Positions 6,112-12,156 of a stretch of 12,156 nt of DNA are shown here, one piece after another. Position numbers and translations under genes: made by a program. This DNA comes from CAZVUW01 sp964629825 (lineage in GTDB: Bacteria > Actinomycetota > Nitriliruptoria > Euzebyales > Egibacteraceae), in the NCBI GenBank assembly GCA_964629825.1, contig CAZVUW010000094.1:1-12156 (forward strand), given 5' to 3'. Under the pieces are notes generated by a model. That model was given only the letters and a program-made list of their open reading frames with translations, was not told where the DNA came from and did no database searches. The stretch's first letter is position 1. Each line of letters starts with the position of its first letter.

Positions 6112-7089
6112 ATGGTCGACATGTCCGCGACGGAGCTGACCTACGCGGCGGCGCGCTGGGTCACGTACGGCTCGGTCCTCCTCGCCTTCGGCGTGGCGGT
6201 CTTCCTAGCGGCGATCCACGACGGGCGTGCCAGCGAGCTCAGGGTTCAGGGCGGCCTGATCGTGGGCGGCGCGCTGCTCGGCTCGCTCAGCACCATCGCC
6301 GAGGTGTGCCTGCACGCGAGTGAGATCTCCTCCGGTGACGCCCTGCTGTCCTTCGAGCGCCGCACCTTCATCGCGAGCATGGAGTCGGTGGTCGGCCTGG
6401 CAGCCATCACGCGCCTGGTCGGCATCACGCTGCTGCTGATCGGGGTGGCCTGGGCGTTTCGCGGTGGCCGGTCATGGGCGCCCGTGGTCGGCGGCGCGCT
6501 GGCGGCCCTGTCGTTCGTGCTCGCCGGTCACACGGCGACCGCCGACCCGAGGTGGCTGGCCTATGTCGCCGGCTGCGGACACCTGATCGCCGCGGGCATC
6601 TGGTTCGGGGGGCTGGTGGCGCTCACCGTCATGTTGCGCCGCCGCAGAAGCGTCGACGACGCCATCGGCGGGGCGCGCTTGATCGCGCGCTTCTCGGCTT
6701 GGGCCACCGGTGCTCTGCTCCTGGTGCTGCTCGGCGGCCTGGCGCTCACCTGGGTGGAGATCCGCTCCTTCGAGCAGCTCACGCAATCCGGGTACGGCCG
6801 CACCCTCGGGCTCAAGGTGGCCCTGGTCGTGCTGGTCATCGCGATGGGTGGCTACAACAACCGCAAGCTGGTGCCGACCATCGCAAGGGTCTGGGACGAC
6901 GGTCAGGAGAGCGGCCCCCTGCGCGCCTGGGAGCGCCTCGGCACGACCGTCCGACTGGAGGTCGTCGGCATCGTCGCCGTCCTCGCCGTGACCGCGTTCC
7001 TGGTCGAAACCCCACCCCCCCGCGACGAGGGCGCCGGCGGCCACATGGCGACCGACGCCTCCACAACCTTCGAGGAGGCAGCAACATGA
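6112..7089 (+). CDS. copD: CopD-family copper transport membrane protein
   Basis: A 325-residue integral membrane protein with about eight predicted membrane segments, starting near residues 12-31 and ending near 285-305. Family marks are SFVLAGHTATA, HLIAAGIWFGGLVAL (segment 5, with His) and the CopD block YGRTLGLKVALVVLV followed by GGYNNRKLVP. CopD proteins work with periplasmic or extracytoplasmic CopC in copper import or tolerance. The ATG at 6112 is chosen for the ribosome binding site GGGGGAGG just upstream; the ATG at 6121 is the alternative. The C-terminal tail is soluble and has one His and one Met. Its stop overlaps the copC start as ATGA, so the two are translationally coupled. 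The order copD-copC reverses the common copC-copD arrangement. Confidence 0.88.
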   Translation: MVDMSATELTYAAARWVTYGSVLLAFGVAVFLAAIHDGRASELRVQGGLIVGGALLGSLSTIAEVCLHASEISSGDALLSFERRTFIASMESVVGLAAITRLVGITLLLIGVAWAFRGGRSWAPVVGGALAALSFVLAGHTATADPRWLAYVAGCGHLIAAGIWFGGLVALTVMLRRRRSVDDAIGGARLIARFSAWATGALLLVLLGGLALTWVEIRSFEQLTQSGYGRTLGLKVALVVLVIAMGGYNNRKLVPTIARVWDDGQESGPLRAWERLGTTVRLEVVGIVAVLAVTAFLVETPPPRDEGAGGHMATDASTTFEEAAT

Positions 7090-7826
7090 GGATCGCGCTG
7101 ACCCGCCTGGCTGTCGCCATCGCGGCAGCGGGTCTGGTCCTGCTCCCAGGTCTTCCGGCCGCGGCTCACACCTATCTCGAGGAGAGCGAGCCGATGTGGG
7201 AGACCACCGTAACTGAGGAGATCACCCAGATAGCGCTGCGCTTCAACGAGCCGGTGCTGGAGACCATCGCCGAGATCGAGGTGACCGGTCCCGACGGAAC
7301 CAGCATCTTCGGGTCCGGCCCCGTGTCCATCGACGGGGTTCACGTGACCAGAGCGGTCGTGCCCTTCACCATGCACGGCGAGTACCGCGTGGACTACATG
7401 ATCGTCGCCGGTGACGGCCACCCGCTGGAGGAGTCGTTCGTATTCACCTACGAGGGTCCCCTGCCCGAGGGCGCGGCCGCCGCACCCTCCCCGCCGATCA
7501 GCCTGCCGTCGCCGACCTCCACCGCCGATGCACCCATGGCGATGGACCCCAGCGAGGACATGAGCGATATGGTCATGCCCTCTGACACCCCGAGCGCCAT
7601 GACCATGTCGCCCACCGAGGAGGCGAGCGAGGATGTCGCGGGCGGAGGGCGGTCGTTCCCGTCGCCCACCGAGGAGGAGGCGCCGTCCCAGGTCGCCATC
7701 ACCGAGCCGGATCTTCCGATGGGGCGCGTCTGGGCCCTGGTCGGCAGCGCCGGTGCCGCCCTGGTTCTCAGCATGGTCGCCATCGGGGTAGTCCGGCGCT
7801 TCGAGCCGCCGTCGGAGACGGCTTGA
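7086..7826 (+). CDS. copC: CopC-domain copper-binding protein with Met-rich linker and membrane anchor
   Basis: A 246-residue exported protein. Residues 1-27 are a signal peptide ending LPAAA, so cleavage would expose His28 as the first residue (HTYLEESEP). The CopC beta-barrel spans about 28-123 and ends in AGDGHPLEESFVFTY. If His28 is mature residue 1, Asp110 and His112 become 83 and 85, the ligand spacing of the Cu(II)-type CopC site. The barrel itself lacks the family's Met-rich Cu(I) loop. Instead a Pro/Ser/Asp/Glu-rich linker (about 128-205) contains seven Met within residues 151-174 (MAMDPSEDMSDMVM and MTM). A single membrane segment (about 213-236) and a short basic cytoplasmic tail finish the protein. 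GAGGAGG (7072-7078) is 7 bases before the ATG. It probably hands copper to the coupled CopD. Confidence 0.88.
   Translation: MRIALTRLAVAIAAAGLVLLPGLPAAAHTYLEESEPMWETTVTEEITQIALRFNEPVLETIAEIEVTGPDGTSIFGSGPVSIDGVHVTRAVVPFTMHGEYRVDYMIVAGDGHPLEESFVFTYEGPLPEGAAAAPSPPISLPSPTSTADAPMAMDPSEDMSDMVMPSDTPSAMTMSPTEEASEDVAGGGRSFPSPTEEEAPSQVAITEPDLPMGRVWALVGSAGAALVLSMVAIGVVRRFEPPSETA
7608..7677 (+). repeat. 16-bp direct repeat inside the copC linker
   Basis: TCGCCCACCGAGGAGG occurs at 7608-7623 and again at 7662-7677, encoding SPTEE twice in the linker. It suggests a local duplication of the low-complexity region; it may have no function beyond spacing. Confidence 0.6.
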
Positions 7827-7853
7827 TCTAACCCCGGGTGGCCCCGACGGTGG

Positions 7854-7892
7854 GGGCGGGCCGGTCAGCGTCTACGGGACGCTCACCCGCCC
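7854..7892. terminator. Bidirectional GC-rich terminator hairpin between copC and the RraA-like gene
   Basis: GGGCGGG (7854-7860) pairs with CCCGCCC (7886-7892), and inside it AGCGTC (7867-7872) pairs with GACGCT (7878-7883) over a 5-base loop. It begins 27 bases after the copC stop, between two convergent genes. There is no T-run, which is common for high-GC terminators. A smaller palindrome ACCGG-CCCG-CCGGT follows at 7919-7932. Confidence 0.6.
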
Positions 7893-7994
7893 ACCCGCCA
7901 GACGTCCCTCCGACGCCGACCGGCCCGCCGGTAGGTCCATCCAGACGGTCTGCTTGACTGCGCCCCTCCCGCGCTGACCGACCTGCCGCGGGGG

Positions 7995-8717
7995 CTACTC
8001 CTCGATTGCTCCTCGGCGCTCGCGCAGGTGCTGGCGGAAGGTTCGGGTTGGGTCGGTTGCCCGGGCGCGCAGGAAGTCGGCGAAGCCCAGCTGCTCGCGC
8101 AGGGATGTGCCGGCGCGCATCAGGCGCGCCTGCTCGGCCTCCTGATCGCGGACCTCGGCAGCCGCCTCGGCGATGCGCTCCAGCTCTGAACCGGGCAGGA
8201 ACAGGACGCCGTTCGAGTCGGCGGCGACGACGTCCTCGCGCGTCACCTCGACCTCTCCGAACCAGGCGCGCTCCAGCCGGTCGGGCGGGTTCGGCCGCAC
8301 CTCGAGCGGGCCGGATGGCACGGTGCCGTAGCTGAACACCGGCAGCCCCACTGCGGCGACCTCGTCCGCGTCGCGGTGCAGCCCCCAGATCACCGCTCCG
8401 GCGATGCCGGCGGCCTGCAGCTCCAGAGCGATCAGGTCGCCGATGCAGGCCTCGTCACGGCGGCCGCCGTTGTCGATCACCAGGACGTCTCCCTCCTCGG
8501 CTTGCTCCAGCGCCTCGAGGAAGACGTCGACGCTGCCGGAGTGGCGTGTCGGCAGCGCGGGCCCGACCAGGGTGCCCCCGCCCAGCCCGCTCGCGGGGCC
8601 AATGATCCCGGCCGGCGCCTGTCGCACCGGGAGACCCAGCCGCACCAGCGCGTCGGTCATCACTGGCGTCGGCAGAAGCTTCAGAACCGCGATCGCGGCC
8701 ATCGTGGCGTCCGTCAC
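7995..8717 (-). CDS. RraA-like protein (RraA / HMG aldolase superfamily)
   Basis: A 240-residue protein of the RraA fold, formerly often misnamed demethylmenaquinone methyltransferase. The core is EEGDVLVIDNGGRRDEACIGD (about 75-94), then LQAAGIAGAVIWGLHRDADEV (about 100-120) with Arg115-Asp116, then LPVFSYG. In class II pyruvate aldolases of this family the Arg-Asp pair binds pyruvate and the metal, so an aldolase or decarboxylase acting on oxo-acids is plausible; the substrate is unknown. Residues after about 195 form an extra helical tail. The GTG at 8717 is chosen over an upstream GTG at 8756 because GGAGGAGGG lies 4 bases before it and would otherwise be inside the reading frame. It is convergent with copC and divergent from the secreted-protein gene. 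Confidence 0.82.
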   Translation of the reverse strand: MTDATMAAIAVLKLLPTPVMTDALVRLGLPVRQAPAGIIGPASGLGGGTLVGPALPTRHSGSVDVFLEALEQAEEGDVLVIDNGGRRDEACIGDLIALELQAAGIAGAVIWGLHRDADEVAAVGLPVFSYGTVPSGPLEVRPNPPDRLERAWFGEVEVTREDVVAADSNGVLFLPGSELERIAEAAAEVRDQEAEQARLMRAGTSLREQLGFADFLRARATDPTRTFRQHLRERRGAIEE

Positions 8718-8720
8718 CCG

Positions 8721-8729
8721 ACCCTCCTC
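8721..8729 (-). promoter_or_regulatory. Strong ribosome binding site deciding the RraA-like GTG start
   Basis: GGAGGAGGG on the minus strand is the best ribosome binding site in this part of the window. It sits 4 bases before the GTG at 8717 (GGAGG core 7-10 bases away). The longer frame starting at 8756 would bury it. Confidence 0.7.
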
Positions 8730-8819
8730 CGTAGCTCGACGGATGCAGTCAACCACGCCGGCGACCAGCCCCTGCCATGTGCGCGCATTTGCTGCTGTTG
8801 TGTAACGTGCACGACATTT

Positions 8820-8852
8820 ATCGCTAAACCGATTTTATTGACTAAATCAATA
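8820..8852. promoter_or_regulatory. Two tandem inverted repeats with CTAAA centres (operator candidate)
   Basis: ATCG-CTAAAC-CGAT (8820-8833) is followed by TATTGA-CTAAA-TCAATA (8836-8852). The two also align as direct repeats of the pattern TTTATYG-CTAAAYCRA. The second copy overlaps the -35 box of the plus-strand promoter. The layout fits a repressor that binds two sites and blocks polymerase; the regulator is not identified. Confidence 0.5.
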
Positions 8853-8867
8853 CGACAGGTGTATGTT
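8838..8867 (+). promoter_or_regulatory. Sigma-70-type promoter for the secreted-protein gene
   Basis: TTGACT (8838-8843) and TATGTT (8862-8867) are separated by 18 bases. These match 5 of 6 and 4 of 6 bases of the -35 and -10 consensus, and they lie in the most AT-rich patch of the window. Transcription would start near 8874, about 200 bases before the ATG at 9072. Confidence 0.6.
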
Positions 8868-8877
8868 CGCCTTGTCG

Positions 8878-8899
8878 GTTGGCGTGCGGGAACGCCGAC
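8878..8899 (+). promoter_or_regulatory. Hairpin at the 5' end of the secreted-protein leader
   Basis: GTTGGCGT (8878-8885) pairs with ACGCCGAC (8892-8899) over a 6-base loop with one G-U pair. If transcription starts near 8874 this hairpin would be almost at the 5' end of the mRNA, where it could stabilise the transcript. Confidence 0.35.
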
Positions 8900-9071
8900 A
8901 TCGACAGCGGGAGGACCGCGGCGGGTCAGGTCCACTTCGGCGTCACCTCGAGCGATCGACCGACGTGCTCAATCCCGTGGCCAGTCTGGTCATGGGTCCC
9001 GATGGAGGTGCGCCGCAGCGCGTGCCCGTGGTGCTGATGACGCCTTCCGCGATCGAAAGGCGGGAACAGCC

Positions 9072-10811
9072 ATGTCAGCGAGAGCGGTTCGACTGCTCCT
9101 GGTTCTGAGCCTGGTCCTTCTACTTCTGCCCGGCGGGTTCAACACCGCTGCGGCGGCGCCCGGCGACTGCAACGGGCTGCCGGACAACCCCGACGCCATC
9201 GGCGAAGGGCTTACGAACATGGGCTTCGAGACGGGGACGTTCGGTCTCCACTGGCGGGTGGGCGCTTCGGTCGATGAAGCGAACACGCCGGTCGTGACGA
9301 CCGGTGACGAGTACGCCACACCCTTCGAAGGCAGCCACATGGCGCGCATCGGCCAGGCTGGGCCCAGCGCCGAGCAGCCCCAGACGATCGGTCCGAACGA
9401 GCTGTGCCAGGACTTCGTCGTCGACGAGGCGCGCGAGACCTTCGTCTACAACGTGTTCACCTACGACGCGGCACGCCCGCCGATCGTCAGCGACCTCACG
9501 GCCGCCGAGGAGGCGGCCCAGGACGAGTGGGCGGGAGTCGACGGCTTCCAGCTCAGCGTCCGCGTGACCGACCCGGCCACCGGGTTCATCCTTGGCGCCC
9601 ACGAGCAGCGCTCCTGGGGGCGGGGCAACGGCCTGAAGAGCTCCGGCTGGACCGGGATCACCATCGACCTCTCCGACCACATCGGTGAGACGGTGCGTCT
9701 GCGCTTCAGCGCGGGTGGCACCTTCGACAACCGCTACCCGTTCTGGGTGTATCTGGACTCGGGCGACCTCGGAGCGCCGCCGCTGCTCGCCGCCGTCGCG
9801 ACGACCATCGGCGAGCACACCAGCGTTCTGCCAGACCCGAACACAGGTCAGATCCAGGTCATGGTCTCGCGCAGCAATGTGCGGGACATCACCATCGCCA
9901 CGACCGTCGCCTGCCCGGACGGCAGCACACCTACCTCGGTCACCCTGCTGTACAGCGCCGGCGGCAGGGCCTATCCGATGACGCCGCTGGTGCCCGGCTC
10001 ATTCACCTACGTCGCCACCATCCCGGCCGGGCACCTCGGCAGCGGGGGCACGATCAGCGCGGAGGTGGTGTGCTCCGGTGTGACTTATGTCGTGCAGCTC
10101 GGCTTCATCCGGCTGTACGACCCGAGCGGCATCGTCACCGACGCCGTGACCGGAGCCCCGGTCGAGGGTGCGACCGTCATGCTTCACAAGGTGCCCGGCT
10201 GGACGCCGAAGCTCTTCCCCGGCGACACCACGGCGATGACCTGCCAGTCGAACCTGTCGAAGCCGCCCGGGGCGCCTTGGGACGACCCGGCGCCGGTGGC
10301 GCTCGGCGTCAAGGCCAACCCGTACGCGGGCGAGATCAGCCCCGCGGCGAACCCGTTCATCACCAACGACATCGGCTACTACGGCTGGGACGTCGCGCTC
10401 GGCTGCTGGTACGTCGTGGTCGAGGCGTCCGGCTACAAGACGCTGGTCAGCCCGATGGTCGGCGTGCCGCCCGAGGTCACCGACCTCGACCTGCGGCTGA
10501 TCCCGGAGGGCTCGTTCGCCGCGCTGCACGCCCAGCTCGACGAGCTGATCGCCGCAGGGGGGATCACCGACTACACGGCGGACAAGGTCCGCCACGCCCT
10601 GGTGACAGCCGAGGAGTGGCTGTCCAACCCACGCCTGTTCGGGCCGGCGCTTGCGCACCTGCAGCGCGCGGTGAACCTGCTGCTGTGGCAGGCCGGCGTC
10701 GTCGACAAGGGCAAGCCCAACCAGGGCGATCCCGATGGCCTGCGCGCGCTGGCCGCGGCCATCCAGGCGTTCGAGGAGGCCCTGCGGGCGGCCGGTCCGC
10801 GGCTGCCGTAA
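9072..10811 (+). CDS. Secreted multidomain protein: lectin-like, Ig-like, Cna-B-like and FIMAH-like regions
   Basis: A 579-residue exported protein I cannot name. Residues 1-29 are a signal peptide (basic start, Leu-rich core, AAAA before PGDC). Residues about 45-235 resemble a lectin/CBM-like beta-sandwich (MGFETGTFGLHWRVG, TPFEGSHMARIG, WTGITIDLSDHIGETVRLRF, FWVYLDSG). Residues about 240-345 look like an Ig-like domain. Residues about 350-478 resemble a Cna-B/carboxypeptidase-regulatory domain (GIVTDAVTGAPVEGATVML, then GCWYVVVEASGYKTL). Residues about 480-579 are helical (LHAQLDELIAAGGIT, ALAHLQRAVNLL), like FIMAH-type tails. Six cysteines (33, 112, 281, 334, 391, 445) follow the signal. 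There is no LPXTG, no membrane anchor and no catalytic motif I recognise. The ATG at 9072 has a modest GGCGGG site and starts the signal peptide; the frame upstream is not protein-like. A role in adhesion or binding polymers outside the cell is inference. Confidence 0.8.
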   Translation: MSARAVRLLLVLSLVLLLLPGGFNTAAAAPGDCNGLPDNPDAIGEGLTNMGFETGTFGLHWRVGASVDEANTPVVTTGDEYATPFEGSHMARIGQAGPSAEQPQTIGPNELCQDFVVDEARETFVYNVFTYDAARPPIVSDLTAAEEAAQDEWAGVDGFQLSVRVTDPATGFILGAHEQRSWGRGNGLKSSGWTGITIDLSDHIGETVRLRFSAGGTFDNRYPFWVYLDSGDLGAPPLLAAVATTIGEHTSVLPDPNTGQIQVMVSRSNVRDITIATTVACPDGSTPTSVTLLYSAGGRAYPMTPLVPGSFTYVATIPAGHLGSGGTISAEVVCSGVTYVVQLGFIRLYDPSGIVTDAVTGAPVEGATVMLHKVPGWTPKLFPGDTTAMTCQSNLSKPPGAPWDDPAPVALGVKANPYAGEISPAANPFITNDIGYYGWDVALGCWYVVVEASGYKTLVSPMVGVPPEVTDLDLRLIPEGSFAALHAQLDELIAAGGITDYTADKVRHALVTAEEWLSNPRLFGPALAHLQRAVNLLLWQAGVVDKGKPNQGDPDGLRALAAAIQAFEEALRAAGPRLP

Positions 10812-10828
10812 CGGCGGCGAGGTGCCTA

Positions 10829-10862
10829 GGGTCGGCGGTCATGCAACATCGGCCGCCGACCC
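10829..10862 (+). terminator. Terminator hairpin of the secreted-protein gene
   Basis: GGGTCGGCGG (10829-10838) pairs perfectly with CCGCCGACCC (10853-10862) over a 14-base loop, 17 bases after the stop codon. No T-run follows, as is usual in high-GC genomes. Confidence 0.6.
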
Positions 10863-10951
10863 GCCGCAGCCGGACGCGTCGAGGGTCTCGCAGCCGTGGC
10901 GCTGCGCTGGTCACCCGCGTCGAAGGATCGCCACAGATGACCGACCCAACT

Positions 10952-11001
10952 GATGGCTGGACGGTTGGGTGGCTGATCGGCCACTCAACCGTCCAGCCAT
11001 C
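10952..11001 (+). repeat. Near-perfect inverted repeat with a 22-bp stem and 6-base loop
   Basis: The arms 10952-10973 and 10980-11001 are complementary at 21 of 22 positions around the loop TGATCG. The only difference (G10968 against T10985) is a G-U pair in a plus-strand transcript but an A-C mismatch in a minus-strand one. An alternative 7-bp stem ACCCAAC (10944-10950) / GTTGGGT (10964-10970) overlaps the left arm. No T-run follows. It could be a second terminator, an mRNA-processing or attenuator element, or a short mobile repeat; no flanking target duplication is visible. Confidence 0.75.
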
Positions 11002-11150
11002 CGGGAGGGCGGGCGGTCAGCGCGCGACTACCAGCCGGCGAGTCCGCTGTGGTCTTGACGCGCCGCCCAGGGCAGGGTGCCTTCCGGCCTCCTGACGCAG
11101 GTGGAGGGGATACTTGTCCTCGCCAACGGGTTGCGGCAGCGGAGGAGACG

Positions 11151-11507
11151 ATGCGGATCCAGACCGGACAGCTGGTGGCCCTGGGCTACGGCCGGTACGT
11201 CCGCTCCGACGACGTCGTGGCGGTGGAGCCCATCGTCGAGGGCCGCGGGCCCGGACGCCGCTCGCTCGTGTGGGTGCGCGGCGTGCCCGACCCGATCGTG
11301 GGGTCGCGCTCCGAGGGGGCCGTGGTCGACGACCTGGTCACCCCGGCCGAGGAGGCCGCACGCATGCGCCAGCTGCGGGCCGCGCTCGAGCAGACGGTCG
11401 CGGCGCTCGAGGGCGTGCCGCCGGTGCTCCAGCGGGTGATCGAGCAGGAGAGCGGGGTCAACCTCGTCCGCCTGATTGACGACGCAAGGCGAGCCCTGCA
11501 GCAGTGA
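11151..11507 (+). CDS. Small protein, possibly RemA/DUF370-like regulator with helical extension
   Basis: A 118-residue soluble protein. The first 62 or so residues resemble the RemA/DUF370 pattern: LVALGYGRYVRSDDVVAV matches the opening glycine-aromatic-glycine strand and following strand, and GRRSLVWVRGVPDPIVGS matches the GRRT..VIVTD...LS block. The helix that RemA carries between these blocks is missing here, so the match is partial. RemA proteins are DNA-binding regulators of matrix genes in Bacillus. Residues about 64-118 add a helical tail rich in Ala, Glu, Arg and Leu (EEAARMRQLRAALEQTVAAL) that may form a coiled coil. The ATG at 11151 has GGAGGAG 3 bases before it (GGAGG core about 5); the frame upstream to 11049 is not protein-like. 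The gene stands alone and ends directly in a terminator. If the RemA match is wrong, it is an unassigned small protein. Confidence 0.7.
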   Translation: MRIQTGQLVALGYGRYVRSDDVVAVEPIVEGRGPGRRSLVWVRGVPDPIVGSRSEGAVVDDLVTPAEEAARMRQLRAALEQTVAALEGVPPVLQRVIEQESGVNLVRLIDDARRALQQ

Positions 11508-11541
11508 GGCGCGAGCCGCTTCGGCGGCCCGCGCCCTTGGT
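11508..11541 (+). terminator. Intrinsic terminator with UUCG tetraloop
   Basis: GGCGCG (11508-11513) pairs with CGCGCC (11530-11535) and GCCGC (11515-11519) with GCGGC (11524-11528), with one A/C mismatch between and a TTCG loop. CTTGGTTCT follows. The stem starts on the base after the stop codon of the small gene. Confidence 0.85.
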
Positions 11542-11582
11542 TCTGCTCAGCGTCCGACCCGTGCTCCGGTCAGGCGCTGCCG

Positions 11583-11598
11583 CCCCGATCAGTCGGGG
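11583..11598 (-). terminator. Small hairpin containing the stop codon of the LVIVD-repeat gene
   Basis: CCCCGA (11583-11588) pairs with TCGGGG (11593-11598) over a 4-base loop. On the minus strand the loop reads CTGA, so the TGA stop (11591-11589) lies inside it. It could act as a compact terminator for the minus-strand gene, but no T-run follows and the stem is short. Confidence 0.35.
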
Positions 11599-12156
11599 TA
11601 GGAGAAGTGGTTCGTCTGCGGGTTGAGGAACTCGGTCTCGGCGATCTCGCCGCGCAGCTCGGGCGCGGTCACCTTCCAGATGAACAGCCCGCGACGCGTG
11701 TCGCTCTCGTAGATCAGGCCGTTGTACCAGAACGACGACCAGTCACCGCCGCGGAAGGCCGAGCGGCCTCCGGGGCTGCCGTCACCCGGCGGGTCGAGCG
11801 GGTCGGGGTCCATCCAGGCGACCTCGTAGGAGTTCGCCGGATCGGTGAAGTCGACCAGCGCCGTCCCCGACTGGTACGAGCCGTGCACCAGCAGGTACCG
11901 GTCGGCGTGCGGGACCATGTTGAAGTTGTGGATCGTGCAGTTCTCCCACTGCGACTGCGGGCGTGGGAGGACATGCCGGCCGATGGGCATCCCCGTGTCC
12001 GCGTCGTAGAAGAAGATCGTCTTCATCTCGTTCGTCTGGAACTGACCACCGCCCAGCGGTGCGCCGGTCCTCTGGCAGCGCGGCGCCGTGCCGCCTCCCG
12101 GCTCCCAGCCGAGGGCGAGGATCTCGCCGTCCCAGGTGAAGATCGCCGAGTGCCAG
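11589..12156 (-). CDS. LVIVD-repeat beta-propeller-like protein, C-terminal part (runs off the right edge)
   Basis: The last 188 residues of a larger protein whose start lies beyond 12156. The fragment opens WHSAIFTWDGEILALGWEPGG and contains the repeat signature ALVDFTDPANSYEVAWMDPD, the LV-D-TDPANP-type motif of LVIVD repeats. RSAFRGGDWSSFWYNGLIY and SDTRRGLFIWKV form the closing block typical of this family. These repeats form beta-propeller-like folds in proteins that are mostly exported, and no enzymatic role is established. The ATG at 12026 is internal, because the family sequence continues without a break upstream of it. It ends convergently with the RemA-like gene, with terminator hairpins between. 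Export cannot be checked because the N-terminus is missing. Confidence 0.78.
   Translation of the reverse strand, partial: WHSAIFTWDGEILALGWEPGGGTAPRCQRTGAPLGGGQFQTNEMKTIFFYDADTGMPIGRHVLPRPQSQWENCTIHNFNMVPHADRYLLVHGSYQSGTALVDFTDPANSYEVAWMDPDPLDPPGDGSPGGRSAFRGGDWSSFWYNGLIYESDTRRGLFIWKVTAPELRGEIAETEFLNPQTNHFSYPD

Larger units (their letters stand above)
8718..9071. other. 354-base divergent intergenic region
   Basis: No protein-like frame is visible. Bases 8790-8870 are clearly AT-rich against the rest of the window and carry the plus-strand promoter and the tandem inverted repeats. From about 8868 to 9071 lies a 5' leader of roughly 200 bases for the secreted-protein gene, with one strong hairpin near its start. 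A minus-strand promoter for the RraA-like gene must also be here, but I cannot place it convincingly. Confidence 0.5.
10812..11150. other. 339-base gene-free stretch with two strong hairpins
   Basis: No protein-like frame is seen on either strand. The stretch holds the terminator at 10829-10862, the long inverted repeat at 10952-11001, and the region just before the next gene. GATACT at 11109-11114 is a -10 look-alike without a matching -35. Confidence 0.5.

Noticed and set aside
8376..9071. Upstream extension of the secreted-protein frame (about 230 codons)
   Set aside because: It runs antisense through the RraA-like gene and the AT-rich promoter region, and it would place a typical signal peptide in the middle of the protein.
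10952..11001. Insertion-sequence end or integron attC site
   Set aside because: No transposase or integrase is in the window, no target duplication flanks the repeat, and the near-perfect arms lack the bulged bases of attC sites.
11049..11150. Upstream extension of the small RemA-like protein
   Set aside because: The ATG at 11151 has a clear GGAGGAG site, and the 34 extra residues are low-complexity.

Overview
This window looks like chromosomal DNA from a high-GC actinobacterium-type bacterium. Supporting signs are the very high GC at third codon positions, GTG starts behind strong purine-rich ribosome binding sites, ATGA gene overlaps, a Lon protease of actinobacterial style, and CopC/CopD and LVIVD-repeat proteins. 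I cannot name the genus. I saw no tRNA, rRNA, CRISPR array, transposase or phage gene.

Left part (1-5389, all minus strand). The window opens inside lon: the N-terminal 328 residues are present and the rest lies off the left edge. Upstream of lon is a pair of overlapping genes. The first is a type II NADH dehydrogenase-like flavoprotein (4608-2926) with a cyclic-nucleotide-binding domain at its C-terminus. The second is a CoA-acylating aldehyde dehydrogenase of AdhE/EutE type (2929-1151) with a cyclic-nucleotide-binding domain at its N-terminus. Both sensor domains keep the Glu and Arg of the phosphate-binding cassette. The pair reads as one NADH-producing or NADH-consuming enzyme coupled to one NADH-oxidising enzyme, both potentially controlled by the same second messenger. 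This is the most unusual system in the window. Next comes a DJ-1/PfpI-type protein (5389-4787), which faces a short ArsR-type regulator (5547-5777) across a 157-base divergent intergenic region.

Middle part (5778-7892, plus strand). A 334-base leader with several hairpins precedes a copper pair. copD (8 membrane segments) overlaps by ATGA a copC that carries a methionine-rich linker and a C-terminal membrane anchor. The CopC Cu(II) ligands His, Asp and His are all present at family spacing. A GC-rich hairpin follows and separates this pair from the convergent RraA-like gene (8717-7995, minus).

Right part (8718-12156). An AT-rich divergent region holds a good sigma-70-type promoter overlapped by two tandem inverted repeats with CTAAA centres. 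It drives a secreted 579-residue multidomain protein (9072-10811) made of a lectin-like sandwich, an Ig-like region, a Cna-B/carboxypeptidase-regulatory-like domain and a FIMAH-like helical tail. Downstream lie a terminator hairpin and then a near-perfect 22-bp-stem inverted repeat (10952-11001). A small RemA/DUF370-like protein (11151-11507) follows and ends in a UUCG-loop terminator. The window closes with the C-terminal 188 residues of an LVIVD-repeat protein on the minus strand.
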